64,000 nt of DNA from Armigeres subalbatus (GCF_024139115.2 NC_085139.1:68739203-68803202); one strand, 5' to 3'; shown: positions 32,812-45,140, numbered from the stretch's first letter. Notes: a model not told the origin generated them from the letters alone. Translations and numbers: made by a program.

Positions 32812-32946
32812 ACATTCAGGCCAACTGTCGACAGGGTCCTTGAGAAAACATGGTCCATGCCATTACAAATGGTCCATCGAGATCTGACTTGTCATCATTC
32901 CTCGAGAAATACGATCAGCTGGATTTAGTTCCGACGGGACATGCAT

Positions 32947-33327
32947 TCACTTGGAGCCATTGGTTAGGCGCTGGATCTTTGCGATTCGGTTCGATACGAA
33001 GTCTTTCCAAACATTCGACTGAGATTTCAACCAGTGCAAAACAATGGTGGAGTCCACCCAAAACGTTGGTGGTTCGAAGAAATATGTTTCCCTCCGAAGA
33101 GTGTCAGACAACTGGCTACCGAGCAGAGCGGCGCACAGTTCAAGTTGAGGAATTGACTGCCCACGTAGTGGAGCGACACGAGATTTGGCTGTCATTAGAT
33201 GACGATGGCATTGTCCGAATTCGTCAGTTGAGATGACGATGATGCAGCAGCTATATGCTGCTTTCGATGTATAGCAGAAGCAGTGCAGACCTGGCCGTAC
33301 TGTTAGTCCGACAAAAAGAACGATCAA
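32947..33327 (-). pseudogene. Pao RNase H-like segment
   Basis: Encodes KSRVAPLRGQSIPQLELCAALLGSQL and FWVDSTIVLHWLKSQ, the RNase H region of Pao polyproteins (E in QLEL, D in VDS). The first residues are degenerate. It joins directly to the truncated RT upstream, so the polymerase centre was deleted. Confidence 0.82.
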
Positions 33328-33337
33328 ACTGGTAGAG

Positions 33338-34129
33338 CTACGACAGGATCCATCGAATACGTTTCGTGTCGTGTAGTAGAATTCTCAGGACGATGAATGG
33401 CATGATGGGGTAGAAAAACTGCGGACTACACGACACGCACGAATTCACCTCCTCTATGTGACCCAGACTTTCGTACTCTTGCAAAAACTCCCGATATGGG
33501 ACACGAAGACATTCATCAAGAGCGAACTTTTTGTCCATAGCCTGAAGATGACGTAGTGCGAGTTGCATCGGCAAAATTTCGTCTCGCAGCGGAAAACGGA
33601 CGATGTATCTCCCGCCTGAGTCTCGACCAACGGTTTGTTTGAAGTGATCTTCACAGTGTTTCTCGTCGGAAGTATAGGCTTTCCCGACGTCGATGTTGTC
33701 AATTTCCCAAAAACGTTCGAGTTGTTTGTCGAGGTGGTCGTCTGTGCAAACGTGACTAGTCTGGACTGCTGGTGGGTCCTTGGATGGATCCGCGACCCTT
33801 CCACAGACGATGTAGCCTAGTACGGTTTTTTGTAGGAGCGGGTATCCTGCAGCGAGTAAAATTTGCTGTTGTTCCAGCAAAGAGAAGAACAGCTCAGCAC
33901 CGATCATGAGGTCGATCTTTTGGCTAATATTGAACTGAGGATCGTCCATCGGGAGATGGCGTGGAATATGCCAACGTGCGACGTCTAATGGTGACTGGGC
34001 AATGACACCGTTAGCTTCGGCAGTACCAGACAATCCAGAACGAAACGATGATCTCCGAAGCGTGGTGCAAGCGAAATGGTAACACCGACTAATTCCACTA
34101 ACCGGTGAATTCAGTTTGACTTGCTTCAA
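33338..34129 (-). pseudogene. Pao protease C-terminal part and start of RT
   Basis: A 263-residue frame with IDLMIGAELFFSLL and VLGYIVCGRV, the end of the Pao aspartic protease region. A GRYIVRFPL...LRHLQAMDKKF...EFLQEYESLGHIEEV segment then begins the Pao RT domain. After a stop or frameshift the reading YFLPHHA-like/STTRHETYSMD continues briefly and stops before the polymerase motifs. The DTG protease active site is not visible, so the N-terminal protease part is lost. Confidence 0.82.
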
Positions 34130-34531
34130 TCGGAGTTTCGTGATTCGGAGATGAAATTTGGTTGGGAACCACTGCCTAGCAAGGCTCTGGCGAAATGGTC
34201 ATTGTTGTCGGCATCCTTCACCTTTATTACTGCCAGTCTCGGTAACAGTGACTTTCATTAACTGCCCGAGCCATCCCCAGAAAGGATAGGTACGGCAAAG
34301 ACGGACGCTTCGATAATTTTTTTATTCTCAAATGGCCCTCGCATACTTCATCACCTTTCAACCCATTTTCACACTTGTCGCTGCCTAGCGATAACATTCG
34401 GACTCCGTTTCTTTCCCATCTGCTTTCGCACACACGCTGCTCCCTTCCTCTATACGAGCAACATCGAGACCGATATGCCAATAAAATTGAATTTAAAACT
34501 GATTACGGTCGTACAGCTTCTGTCTAATTAA

Positions 34532-35340
34532 TTACTGCCGGAAACCACTGCACTGTAACAAGAGATGCGCTTGCTTGCAGTAACTGCACTGCCTGTTATC
34601 CGCAACATGGGGTATACAGCGAGATTTTGACGATTTGGATTCATACTGGGTATTGGTTGGGTGGGAGAGCATCAGCGTTTTTATAATTCGCGATCTTTTG
34701 TGAACAAAAACAAGAAGTTCTTTGTAAGTGGGTCGCTCGCCATCATCCACATGGGTTTCCCACTCTCGCAGTGTGTCAGGATCTAGGCAACTGCTCAAAC
34801 GCTCAACGAGAAACGAGTTCCAGTGCTCTTCAGCTGTCTCGAGTTTATTAAGTAACTGAACATGACGATCGAAACTATCGGCCAACTCTGACAGTCCCAA
34901 AACGGATTCCTTTTTCAATGGGTTGATCGCCAGTAGAGCTGACATGTGTCGCTTAATGAGCATATTTGGATTCTCGTAACGATCTTTCAACAGATTCCAC
35001 GCAACTTGATAATCGTCGGCAGAAATATCAACTGCGGAAATCACACGAGCGGCCTCGTCTGTCAACGATGCTCGCAAATAATGCATCTTCTGTACTGCTG
35101 TCAATTGCTGATTAGAATGAATCAGCGAAACAAAAAGATCGCGAAATGAAACCCAATCGTCAATCTTGCCACAAAATACGGAATCTTGATCTCCGGCAGC
35201 CGTACGTTTGTTATCGGCGAAGCAGGTTAAGCGTTTTTAGTTTTAGCCGGTGACGATGGTGCGCGGGGTGGTGGAGGAGGAACAGTGGTTAATTTACCTT
35301 GTGAAGATTCCTTCAGTTTGAGGTACAACAATTGGAACTC
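34532..35340 (-). pseudogene. Pao gag remnant
   Basis: The frame 34,532-35,104 encodes QKMHYLRASLTDEAARVI and WNLLKDRYENPNMLIKRHM, typical of Pao gag (DUF1759-like), and ends with a knuckle CSYCKQAHLLLQC that has only part of a CCHC pattern. The N-terminal part (35,227-35,340) keeps LQLLYLKLKESSQGK and a proline run, after which the minisatellite replaces it. Confidence 0.82.
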
Positions 35341-35344
35341 ATTA

Positions 35345-35836
35345 GGCAGAAAAAAGTCGTTTGGCCAAAAGGGTCGTCTGGCCGAAAGAGTTATTTGGCC
35401 GAAAAGGTCATTTGGCCGAAAAGGTTGTTTGGCCGAAAAGGTCATTTGGCCGAAAGGCTCATTTGGCCGAACGGGTCATTTGGCCGAAAGGATCATTTGG
35501 CCGAAAGGGTCGTTTGACCGAAAGGGTCATCTGACCGAAAAGGTCGTTTGATCGAAAAGGTCATTTTGCCGAAAGGGTGGTTTGGCCGAAAGGGTCATTA
35601 GGCAGGAATTGTAATTTGGCGCAAAAAGTCGTTAGACCGAAAGGGTCGTTTGGCCGAAAAGGTCATTTGACCGAAAGGGTCGTTTGGCCGAAAGAGCCAT
35701 TTGGCCGAAAGGGTCATTTGTTCGAAAGGGTCATTTGGCCGTAAATGTCATTTGGCCGAAAGAGGGTCGTTTGGCCGAAAGGGTCATTTAGCCGAAAGGG
35801 TCATTTGGCGGAAAGGGTCGTTTGGCCGTCGTTTGG
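35345..35836. repeat. 18-bp minisatellite (TTTGGCCGAAAGGGTCAT type)
   Basis: About 27 imperfect copies of an 18-bp unit. Since 18 is a multiple of three, frames stay open and give spurious WPKGSFGRKGHLAE-type peptides. It truncates the Pao gag region. A small decayed relative (TTTGGCAGAAATGATC, TTTGGCCGAAAATTAC) lies at about 41,545-41,600. Confidence 0.93.
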
Positions 35837-37787
35837 TGAAAACATATTTGGCGTAGAATAGTGTATGAAATCAAGGAACTGACGTCGTAGTATCATATTA
35901 ACCATAAAAATAATGTTTGTTCGTCAGATTGGCCTTTGAAAATAATTTGGTAAATCGTACATAACTTTTGACCGAAATAACTCACACCTGAGATTTTTGG
36001 ACACAAAGCTCAATATAAGCTAAGCTTTTCATCGATGTAGTTATATTCAAAATCGCTAGTAGAAAACCTAGCGGAAAAATAGTTTTAAAAAATAAATCAA
36101 AGATGGCAACTAAATCCGATACGGCTGCCCTATTTTATTATTTAGAATTGACAAAAATCGAGGGGTCCATAAAAGTGATTTGGTCTATAACTAACGAGAG
36201 TCTACTAACGTCTATAACTCTTTCTGAAAAAATTAACTCGGATCTCTAATAAACTCGCCGAAAGTTTTCGAATGAACATAAATTTAGGCATTTTCAAAGA
36301 CCTCATGCAAATAGTGGCCCAGTCTCAGCGAGAATAACCAGAAAAACAAACTGCTGTTTTTAAGATAATAGCTTCTGCTCAGCCTCTATAACAAAATGGT
36401 GTGGCGTTTGCCATATCACGAAGTATGCCATGGAAGCAAAACACATAAAAATAGCAAATTATTGCTTGAAAATGAAAAAAAACGTTAATTTTTCAATGGA
36501 ATGATATGAGGTTATTTTCAATTATCCCCTCAATTTAAACACCCTGAAATGGAGCCTAAAAGTAGTAGAATAAGGTCGAGAAAACAGATTTAAAAATTGT
36601 TTGCGCCATTCATATATACACCCGTCAGAAGAAAACATTTTTTTTTTCGAAGAAAAGCCTCAATAACTTTTGATCCGCATGAGATATGGCAACGCAAAGT
36701 CCATGACAAGTTGCGCCCTGCAATGCACAAAAAGTGGTCTGAACATCTCATTGCTGAGATATCTGAAACAAAAAAGTAAGAGCAAAAAACTGTTTTTTTA
36801 AGGGTCGCCCTAAGTAAACTTGGGAAAATTGCTCTAAACCAGTCAATTTAAGAGCTAGAGAATTAATTTTTTGCGCAAAATTCTTGAAATCTGGCTGAAC
36901 TACAACTTCGCGAAACATTGTAAACGCGTATCTCTGCCAATAAAAAAGTTTTGTTCATCTTTTTTTTTTCACCCGCCCTAATTTTTATGACAACCCCAAT
37001 AAGCTCCTTACCGTTAGGAACAACTTTGTAGAACAAAGTTTTATTCTATCTCTGCTATTTTCGGCTTGGAGGTCCCAGAAGAATGCAAATCTAAATATAA
37101 TGATGACAGTTTTTCGTTGCTTCTTTGTTGAACTTGGTGCCTCTGAAAATGCGAGGTTAAATTTAATTGCATTCTGGACAGCTTCGCCTTAAAAGGAGGC
37201 TCCGGTAACTTTGACCCATTTTTTACATGCCAGCAGCCGAATTCCGGTCAAAAATTCTCTTGTAAGAAAAGAAATTCTCGAAGAGATTTTCAAAATTTTC
37301 TTATTTTGGAATTCCGACGAAAGTGTGGAAGAAATTTTTTGACAGATGCAAAAGAAAACGAGAATTTAAATTTCTTCCAAATTTTTGTGGGAGAAATTCG
37401 TAAAGAGATTTTTTTGGGATGAAATTTGACGGTAGAATTCCTTCCCAAAATGAGTGTAAATAATGTGAAAAATGTTATCGGTTCCCTGGGCATGCATTCA
37501 TTGTAATTAATTACCACTCAAGATACATATTCATGCAATGGCCAGCATAGAAAAGCTTTCAATAAATAACTGTGGAAATGCTAATAGAACGCTAAGTTGA
37601 AAATCAGGCAAAGTTTCAGATGGAATATAGAGGCATTGAGAAAGAAGAAGAATCGTGTTTGATTGATTATTTGGTTATATATTTTCAAGGCAAACATTTC
37701 AAAGCATCCGAATTATTTAAATATCATGATACATATGACATGTGCACAATCAACTATTATAATACAAAGTACGCAGATTTCAAAATC
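35837..37787. other. Unassigned AT-rich DNA
   Basis: No open frame above about 75 codons and no recognisable repeat ends. Several short self-complementary AATTTTC/GAAAATT runs occur at 37,260-37,440. Confidence 0.5.
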
Positions 37788-38029
37788 TAAGCTAAAGCTA
37801 AGCTAAAGCTAAGCTAAAGCTAAGCTAAAGCTAAGCTAAAGCTAAGCTAAAGCTAAGCTAAAGCTAAGCTAAAGCTAAGCTAAAGCTAAGCTAAAGCTAA
37901 GCTAAAGCTAAGCTAAAGCTAAGCTTGCTTAAAGCTAAGCTAAAGCTAAGCTAAAGCTAGCTAAAGCTAAGCTAAAGCTAAGCTAAAGCTAAGCTGCTAA
38001 AGCTAGCTAAAGCTGGCTAAAGCTAAGCC
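37788..38029. repeat. 11-bp satellite (GCTAAGCTAAA), left arm
   Basis: About 21 nearly perfect copies of an 11-bp unit made of GCTAA plus GCTAAA, with a few deletions towards the right. The reverse strand reads TTTAGCTTAGC. Confidence 0.95.
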
Positions 38030-38455
38030 AGCTGGCTTGGAGCTGGGAACAGCTGAGGCTGGAGCTAAGCTAAAGCTGGGTGAAGCTGGAGGCTGGCTGA
38101 ACAGCTGGGAGTGGGCCAGCTGGGAACAGCCTGGCCTGCTCAGAACAGGAACAGCAGGTGGGGTCAGCTGGGGTCAGCTGAACAGGGCTGGGAGCTGGAG
38201 GAACAGGTCAGCTCAGGGGTGGGGTCAGCCTGGAACAGGGCTCAGCCTGCTCAGCTGGGAACAGCTCAGCCTGCCTCAGCCTGGGCTCCTGGGGTGGGCC
38301 TGGGCTCAGCTGCAGGAACAGGTGGCTCAGCCTGCTCAGCCTGGGCTCAGCTGGTGGGAACAGCCTGCTCAGTGGGTTTGCCTGCCTGGAGTGGGGAGCT
38401 GGAACAGAAAGCCAGCTCGCTAACAGCCTGCTCAGGTGGGCTCAGCCTGCTCAGC
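38030..38455. other. GC-rich low-complexity island inside the 11-bp satellite
   Basis: Built from recurring words GCTGGG, CTCAGC, CAGCCTG, GGAACAG and AGCTGG. Both edges grade into the satellite (GCTGGCTAAAGCTAAGC). It has few stops, which explains 120-128-residue frames without protein character. It could be mutated satellite, or a consensus base-calling failure in which AA is called as GG or CA. Confidence 0.7.
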
Positions 38456-38771
38456 TGGCTAAAGCTAAGCTAAAGCTAGCTAAGCAAAGCTAGCTAAAGC
38501 TAAAGCTAAGCTAAGCTAAAGCTAAGCTCAGCTAAAGCTAAGCTAAAGCTAAGCTAAAGCTAAGCTAAAGCTAAGCTAAAGCTAAGCTACAGCTAAGCTA
38601 AAGCTAAGCTACAGCTAAGCTAAAGCTAAGCTAAAGCTAAGCTAAAGCTAAGCTAAAGCTAAGCTAAAGCTAAGCTAAAGCTAAGCTAAAGCTAAGCTAA
38701 AGCTAAGCTAAAGCTAAGCTAAAGCTAAGCTAAAGCTAAGCTAAAGCTAAGCTAAAGCTAAGCTAAAGCTT
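38456..38771. repeat. 11-bp satellite (GCTAAGCTAAA), right arm
   Basis: About 28 copies of the same unit, perfect from about 38,620 to 38,765, with occasional ACAGCTAAG variants near the left. Confidence 0.95.
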
Positions 38772-41540
38772 AGCCAAATGCTAATGGTTCGGTATTTCGA
38801 TGTAATAAAGTTAGAGCATTCGTTATTTTCAGATAGTTAGAAATCACAATTATGTTGCTGTTACTGCATATTTTCATGATTAGATTGAATATTTATCATT
38901 TTTTCCCCGTCATTATTTCGGTTACAATATGCGAAAACAAGTTTAATTTTCGATATGAGGATGTTTTGAACAATCGGTATGAAAAATAGTTGTCAAAAGA
39001 CATCTAGTGGAAAATATGTGAACTAATATTTTTCTTCGCAAGAAATTTTAGTATTTTCTTTCTCTTCAGTCTATCGGAATAAAGTATGAAAAGAAGAAAT
39101 TTTTGGAAAGAGAAAGAGAATTTATAAATCTCTATTTATAAAGAAATTTTTCAGTTTTTTCTTGAACCTTCGGAATTCGGCTGCAGGTAATAGTATTTTT
39201 TTCTGTAGAATGTTAATTAGGCCACCTTCTGCAGCATTGCACAACTGCGTGAGTTCTAGAGATCCATTTGTACGACCTCTAGAAAACTTTCTGCCTGATG
39301 GAATAAGAAACATGAAGCAAGCAGAATGCAATGAATCAAAACTATTTAGAAAATAATTTAAAATTGACAATATTGCGGTCATGTGAATACTAGCGTTGAC
39401 TTTTACTTTGGAAAATCTTTAAAAAAAATCAAATTCAAAATCTTACCAGGTCAAAGGTTCATTCCATAAAAAAAATAGTGATTTGTGCAAATGATTAAAA
39501 CGCTAGAACATACACAGTACGTCCCGGACAGACTCTTCACTGTCAACTAAAGTCAACTTTTTACCAATTTTTTGTTTCCAAAAATCATGTTTGTATTCAG
39601 GAAGACATCGAAGTTACTTAAGAGGGTGCTATCAAAACTACAAAACTGCCTACCTACTCAAGGAATTCGAATACTGATTAAAACAAGAAAGCGACTTTCA
39701 ATCTTTCCAAAACGAATAATAATTTGAATTTTTCAGCAAAACATTCATTCAATCGTCACAAAGCAGCACGAATTGAGAAGATGAAAAAATCAACCACAAA
39801 TTATTTTCACCCACCAATCGGGAGTTGTGCTTTCAAATCGGTACAATTTTATCGCCACTGGCTGCCCTATTGTCAACTAACGCTTATGCAGGCCAACAAA
39901 CTTCTGTAGGGTGTATTTCGGTTGGCTGAGAAATACGAGTCACTCCCTACGTTGTCGTCGTCGTCGTCATCATCCTCGCCATTGCGGTTGCCGAACCAGA
40001 CAGTGAAATTGAGTGATTTTCAGCGAATTTGCAAATTTGTATGCGCACTTCATGCATGGATATTGGATGATGTACAACTTTGCATCAATTGGTGCAGAAT
40101 TTGCCGTAAACCAGCGAACGATTTTGTATATATAAAAGATACAAAATATCCAAATGCAGCTCTCTCTCTCTGATTGCGGAACACTGGTTTGTTGGCAGAG
40201 CATATTTTATTTGCATTTCGAAATGACATATTTGGTATTTTATGAGTTGGCAGAGTTATGAAGTAGTAAAGGTTTCCATTTCAATTACAATGTATTTGAA
40301 AGATTTAGAAGCAAACAACATCGAAGTAATAATAATCTGATATAAATAGCACGAGAAGCATTTATAAATGTTCCGAATTTGATTCATTTTTAATTTTTGT
40401 TTTTTTTATAATCGAATGTGATGAAATACTCGGATTAAGGGCAAAAATAATTTGAACTACTCAGACAAACTTTCTACGGAAACAAAAAAATGTTGCATCG
40501 TTCGCAAGTCAAAAGTTCCTGCAATTTACGATCCTGAAGTAAAAACCAGCTTCTGTCAGTGCCTTGCGTTCCGGAAGGGGCAAGTAGGTTGGTGGAATAC
40601 TCTTTTTAAATTTCCCACAACTTCTGGCACCGGCAAATAAACCACAAAAGAAAAACCTCCTGAAGAAGCAGTAATCGAGAGCAAGAATCCAAAATAATTA
40701 CCCACAAGTAATAAAAGACAGGCAAACCGCATTGCTATGAGGTGCCACTGCTGCTGCTGCTGGTAGACAAAACCTTTCCTTATCTTCCGCTGCCCATTGT
40801 TACCCTCACTTGAGGCCACCCCGATTTGGGCGAAGAAAATGCTTCGAATCAAAAGAAAGTACAGTAAAGATCGGAACAACTCGGTGCGATGTGGCGATTT
40901 TTCAGTGCGCGCGCCCGCCTCAAAGAATCAGCGACAGCAAATTATGTTTCAAGAATGTTTGCCTCGAAGGACGACGATGCTCGAATGCGGGACGGAACGA
41001 GATGGATGGCAATGGGGGCGGCGGCGGCGTCCTGAAGTGAAATGAAATTGTTTTACTCGCATGAGCCACTCACGGCGGAAGCGATGAGAAATGGAAGCGA
41101 GCGGGCTGCCCCGATACGATACAGTGTGGCACAGTTGTAGTGGCTGTGGTGCCGTTCTTCTTCTGAACAATTTTTGTAATTAAATTTAACTTTATTTCGT
41201 GGGTTTCTTTCTCGGTTCAATGCTGACGGAAAAAGCTTAAACGAACGGAGTGTTTGGTTTTGACAGTAATAACAATCGTTGCAAAATTGACTTCTTTTGT
41301 ATATTGGAGATGTGGTTCGACGTTGTTAACCTATTTAAATAGTATGACTTTTTTGGGCATATTTAATGCGCGCAGATTGGTATTTTATGATCAAATTGGT
41401 GTTTACAATCAAATACATGTATAGAAATTTAGAATCATTTCGTAAAACGGAAATTGGTGAAGGCCTTCTTGGCCAAGCCTTGATTGTGATTAATTCCTTT
41501 GATTATCTTTGTGTGTTCTCCGGAGTAAGATTGTAACATC
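38772..41540. other. Unassigned intergenic DNA
   Basis: Mostly AT-rich. It has a short (GTC)n tract at 39,953-39,968 and a (CTG)n tract near 40,748-40,760. A GC-richer part (40,780-41,160) has overlapping frames up to 107 residues but no motif. A minus-strand frame at 39,122-39,382 could be a decayed LINE C-terminus; I cannot support that further. Confidence 0.4.
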
Positions 41541-42830
41541 AGAACATTTGCCCGAAAAGTCCGTTTGGCAGAAATGATCTTTTGGCCGAAAATTACATTC
41601 GACCAAAGGTTTATACAGCCTACTCGGACACTAACACTGAAGACGGTTGAGGTCGAAATATGTATTTGTCAAAGGTACAATAAAGTAGTGGAATTAAATG
41701 GAATAGTACAAACTCGTCTTATGACAAGTTCTCATTTCTTACTTCTTAATTATCAATCATCACTTCACATTTTTAACGGTTGGGAGTTGGAATGAGAAGT
41801 GAGAATTGAGAAACGATAAATGAAATATGAGAAGTTAAAAGGAAAAAATGAGGAGTAAGAAGTGAGAAGTTTTCTTCTTACTAATCACATTTTACTTCTC
41901 ATTCTCAATTATCACCGTGAAAAGAGGTGTGAGATGACTCGCTCCTTCTTACTTCTCATTTTCACTTCTCCCTGTAAGAAGTGAAAAATGTGGAATTAAT
42001 AGTAAGTAGAGAAGATTGGCTTCTCAAAAGTGAGTGAGAACCAAAACGTTTAAAATGAGGATAACATCATGTTCTACTTAATCTGAAACGGCCTATTCTG
42101 TCAAACGACTTCTTTGGTCTAATATATTGCTGGCTTGGAGGGCATTTCTCCAAGCTCTCCCCCACTTGACACGTTTATAAAATTAAGTTTAAGAAGATCT
42201 GGACGAATTCGGGTGAAGATGACGGGGTTATATGCTCAGAAGCGTGTCGTAAATGTCGGTCAAAGGTCTTCCGATCAGGATGAGAGAGGGGACGTGTTCT
42301 GTTACCTAGATCGAGTAGAGGCCGCCCCGTAGTGGTCGGAAGCAATCTTCCATCTCAGAATGGGAAGGAGGGATTGACTGGTAGTGGTCACATTAATGGT
42401 GATGGCGGAGTACCAGATCAGCTGTCTCAAAATAATTTGTCGATTAAATCACTCACCTTACGTTTTGTTTCCAGGAGCCATCCGTTGGAAGAAAAACAAT
42501 GATTACAATAATGCTCCCTTAGAAGCAGACTCCAACAACGGGTAGATCTTCGTAGAACTGGTGTACGTTGAAAAAGATCTACCCAATGCCCCGATCACCA
42601 ACAAATGGTGGTTGTTAGTTCTAATCTTATTCAGCCCATTCCACTACCCTCTTGGAGGCCAATGAACCAGTGGGAACTGCCATTGGTCGGAAACTCCCAG
42701 TTCGGTTGGGTGTTTCAATAACCGTTCATAAACTTTACGACTCTACTCTACGACCTCGAATTAGTTATTATCTCAAGCTTATAATTATTTCCCAAACCCT
42801 AAAAAAATTATAATTCATATGAATGATTAA
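41541..42830. other. Unassigned; AAGTGAGAAGT-type low complexity
   Basis: 41,720-42,040 is dominated by CTTCTCATTTCTTACTTC and complementary GAAGTGAGAATTGAG words, so it can fold back on itself. 42,100-42,780 is ordinary-looking sequence without a gene I recognise. Confidence 0.4.
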
Positions 42831-43067
42831 CAATTCTAGCATGATTTTTGAAAATGTCGTATGTCCAAATAAGAGACTCTCTTTCGTTACGCTCTCTTTC
42901 ACTAATATCTAAGCTAGTTTTGCATTTATTGCAATATTTCCACTGCGGCAGGCTGGACAAAGCTACTTTCTTCTGTGAATATGGCTTCGTAATAATCGGA
43001 AGAGAAAGTAAACAAAGAGAGCCTCTCTTTTGGACATACGACGTGTTCAAAAATCACACTAGAATTG
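42831..43067. mobile_element. MITE with about 70-bp TIRs
   Basis: 237 bp bounded by CAATTCTAGCATGATTTTTG and the inverse of CAATTCTAGTGTGATTTTTG. The arms continue through GTCGTATGTCCAAA and AGAGNCTCTCTTT. Non-coding centre. Flanks are AT-rich and the target duplication is not obvious. Confidence 0.75.
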
Positions 43068-43264
43068 CTTTACGTATCAATCAAAAATAATTATATTGAT
43101 CTAAAACTGGTGTCCTACGAAAGGATGAAACATATAAGGCTGAATACTCATAAGGCTGAACTCAAAAGGCTGAAATCTTGAAAAGCTGGAAGTATCAGAA
43201 GGCTGGAATGTATCGAAAAGCTTAAATTGATGGAAAATGAATCCTAACCATACGAGTTTTTGTA

Positions 43265-44370
43265 CCAACCATGTTGAGTCGAGTGATTAGGGAATAATGA
43301 ATAATAATTGTAGAATAAAAAATAAATAATAAATGATAAAGAATAAAAAATAGAGGATAAAGAATAAAAAATAAAGGATAAAAATAGAGAATGAAGAATA
43401 AGGAATAAAAAATAAAGAATAAAAAATAGAAAATAGATAATGAAAAATAAGGAATAAATAATACAGCATAAAGAGTTAAGAATGGAGAATAAAGAATAAA
43501 GAAAACGGAATGCACAGAGAAGAAGGAATAAAAGGAAAAATAGAAAAAAGAAGAAGAAAAAATGAGGAAAAAGGAAGGAAGAAAAAAGATGAAAGATTGA
43601 AGAGCGAACATAGATAAAAAAAATTAAAAGTAAGAAAAAATAGAAGAAGGATAAAGATGAAGGAAAAAGAAACAAGGAAGAAAGAAGACAGAAAGAAGGA
43701 TAATGAAGAAGGAACAAGAATGAAGGAAAAAAGAAAAAAAGGAGATATAAGGGAAAAGGAAAATGAATAAAGAAGAAAACAGGATGAACGAAGGAAGATT
43801 GATTAAGGAACAAGGAAGAAAAAAAGAAGTAGGAAAAAAGACGAAAGAAGAACGAAGAACGGAGAACAAACAAGAAAGAAATAATATAGAAAAAGGAACA
43901 AGAAGAAGGTCAAAGAAAGAATACAGAAAGGAAGAAGGTAGAAGGAAGAAAAAACAAGGAAAAGGAAGAAGGAAGAAATAAGAAGAAAAATCAAGGAAAA
44001 GGAAGAAGGAAGAAATAAGAAGACGAAAAAGGAAGAATGAAGAAGGAAGAAGAAGAACAAAGAAAAATGAAAGAAGAAGAAAACAGAAAAATGAAGTAGG
44101 AAGATGAAAGAAGGAACAAAGAAGAAGATAGAGGGAAGGCAGAGAAAGGAGGAAAAAATAAGGAAGAAATATGGAGGAAGAACTTAGAAGAAAGAATGTA
44201 AAACGAAGAAGGAAGAAATGAAAAGGAAGGGATGAAGAAGAATGAAAGAAAAAAGAAGGAAAAATAAAAAAAAGGAAAAAAAAGAAAAATGAGAAAAAGG
44301 GGAGAAAGAAGGAAGAATAAAGAAAGAAGAAGAAGGAAAAAAAGAGAAGAATAAAAAACAAAAAAATAAA
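43265..44370. repeat. 1.1-kb polypurine-strand low-complexity tract
   Basis: First AATAAAGAATAAAAAATA words (to about 43,500), then AAGAAGGAAGAAAAA words. The + strand has almost no pyrimidines other than T in the first part and very few of any kind in the second. The complementary strand gives long F/S-rich frames (up to 271 residues) that are artefacts of composition. Confidence 0.93.
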
Positions 44371-44439
44371 GGAAGTAATCTTGGCAAGAAACAAAAACCA
44401 AATGCAAGAACCAAGAACATGGCAAACACGTTCATTCAA

Positions 44440-45140
44440 CCCTTATGTTACCGGGTTCCCGGGTACCTTACGTATTCAAGTGAAATTTTTTTTTTTGATC
44501 TAAACATCGCAGGAACTCCGTAACACCTTCAAACTCGGACAAATTTAGGTTTTGGTGATATCCAGTAAAAAGGGGGAGGGTTTGGGGACGGCTTCTGCAT
44601 ATTTTTACCCCGTTACGTACAAACAGAGTACCCGGGTACCCACGTTCTTGGTATGACCATAACTTCATCAGTTTTCAGCCGATTTGTCGATTCCGTTTGC
44701 CATGGATTGAGAAACGATCTGGTTACTGGAATTCCGGATTTGCACGACCATGTCTTAAAAATGGATAATTTGATGTTATAGAAACCAAATGATGATTTTT
44801 TGTATCCTGAATATTCGTAGAAAATTAGAATTATGACTTCACAACGTATTAGTACCACCTGATCATTTGGTCTCGGAACGGACATTCCGGAATAGGTTCC
44901 CGTGGATTCTATAGTAACCACAAACTCACTTAGAAGAAACCCTGCCAATATGGGTATCAACATTCTTGGAATTGTTTCGGAAACATGTTTTCCATGTAGT
45001 TGAGACTATAGGATGGATATCAACCGGAACGGTCATCCTGGAACAGAACAGGAGGGACTAAAGTTGTAACAAAATCATTTAGAAGAAACCCTGGCAATAT
45101 GGGGTTTAAAAATTCCTGGAATTTTCTCGGAAACTTACTT
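44440..45140. repeat. CCCGGGTACC-flanked segment and 147-bp tandem repeat
   Basis: Inverted CCGGGTTCCCGGGTACC (44,452-44,468) and GTACCCGGGTACC (44,629-44,641) bracket about 160 bp. Downstream, a unit containing TTAGAAGAAACCCTG(C/G)CAATATGGG and GGAATT(G/T)TTTCGGAAAC-like words appears at 44,930 and again 147 bp later at 45,077. Non-coding. Confidence 0.6.

Larger units (their letters stand above)
31107..35340 (-). mobile_element. BEL/Pao LTR retrotransposon, incomplete
   Basis: A minus-strand element reading gag, protease, start of RT, RNase H, integrase and 3' LTR from right to left. The 5' LTR and the catalytic RT core are absent, and a non-coding stretch (34,130-34,530) separates gag and protease. 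The domain order and the integrase wording are Pao-like. It sits between the tail of the CR1-type LINE and the 18-bp minisatellite. It cannot transpose by itself. Confidence 0.87.

Noticed and set aside
32850..33236. Plus-strand 128-residue frame
   Set aside because: Shadow of the minus-strand Pao RNase H and spacer region.
38037..38473. 120-128-residue frames in the GC-rich island
   Set aside because: Low-complexity W/G/A/Q sequence created by the lack of A in the island; no protein features.
37788..38771. Telomeric repeat
   Set aside because: TTTAGCTTAGC looks telomere-like, but the array is interstitial and Diptera lack short telomeric repeats; no other subterminal sign.
43222..44439. 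Phe/Ser-rich frames up to 271 residues, which look like membrane proteins
   Set aside because: They are the pyrimidine strand of the polypurine tract; hydrophobicity follows from TTT/TTC/TCC codons.
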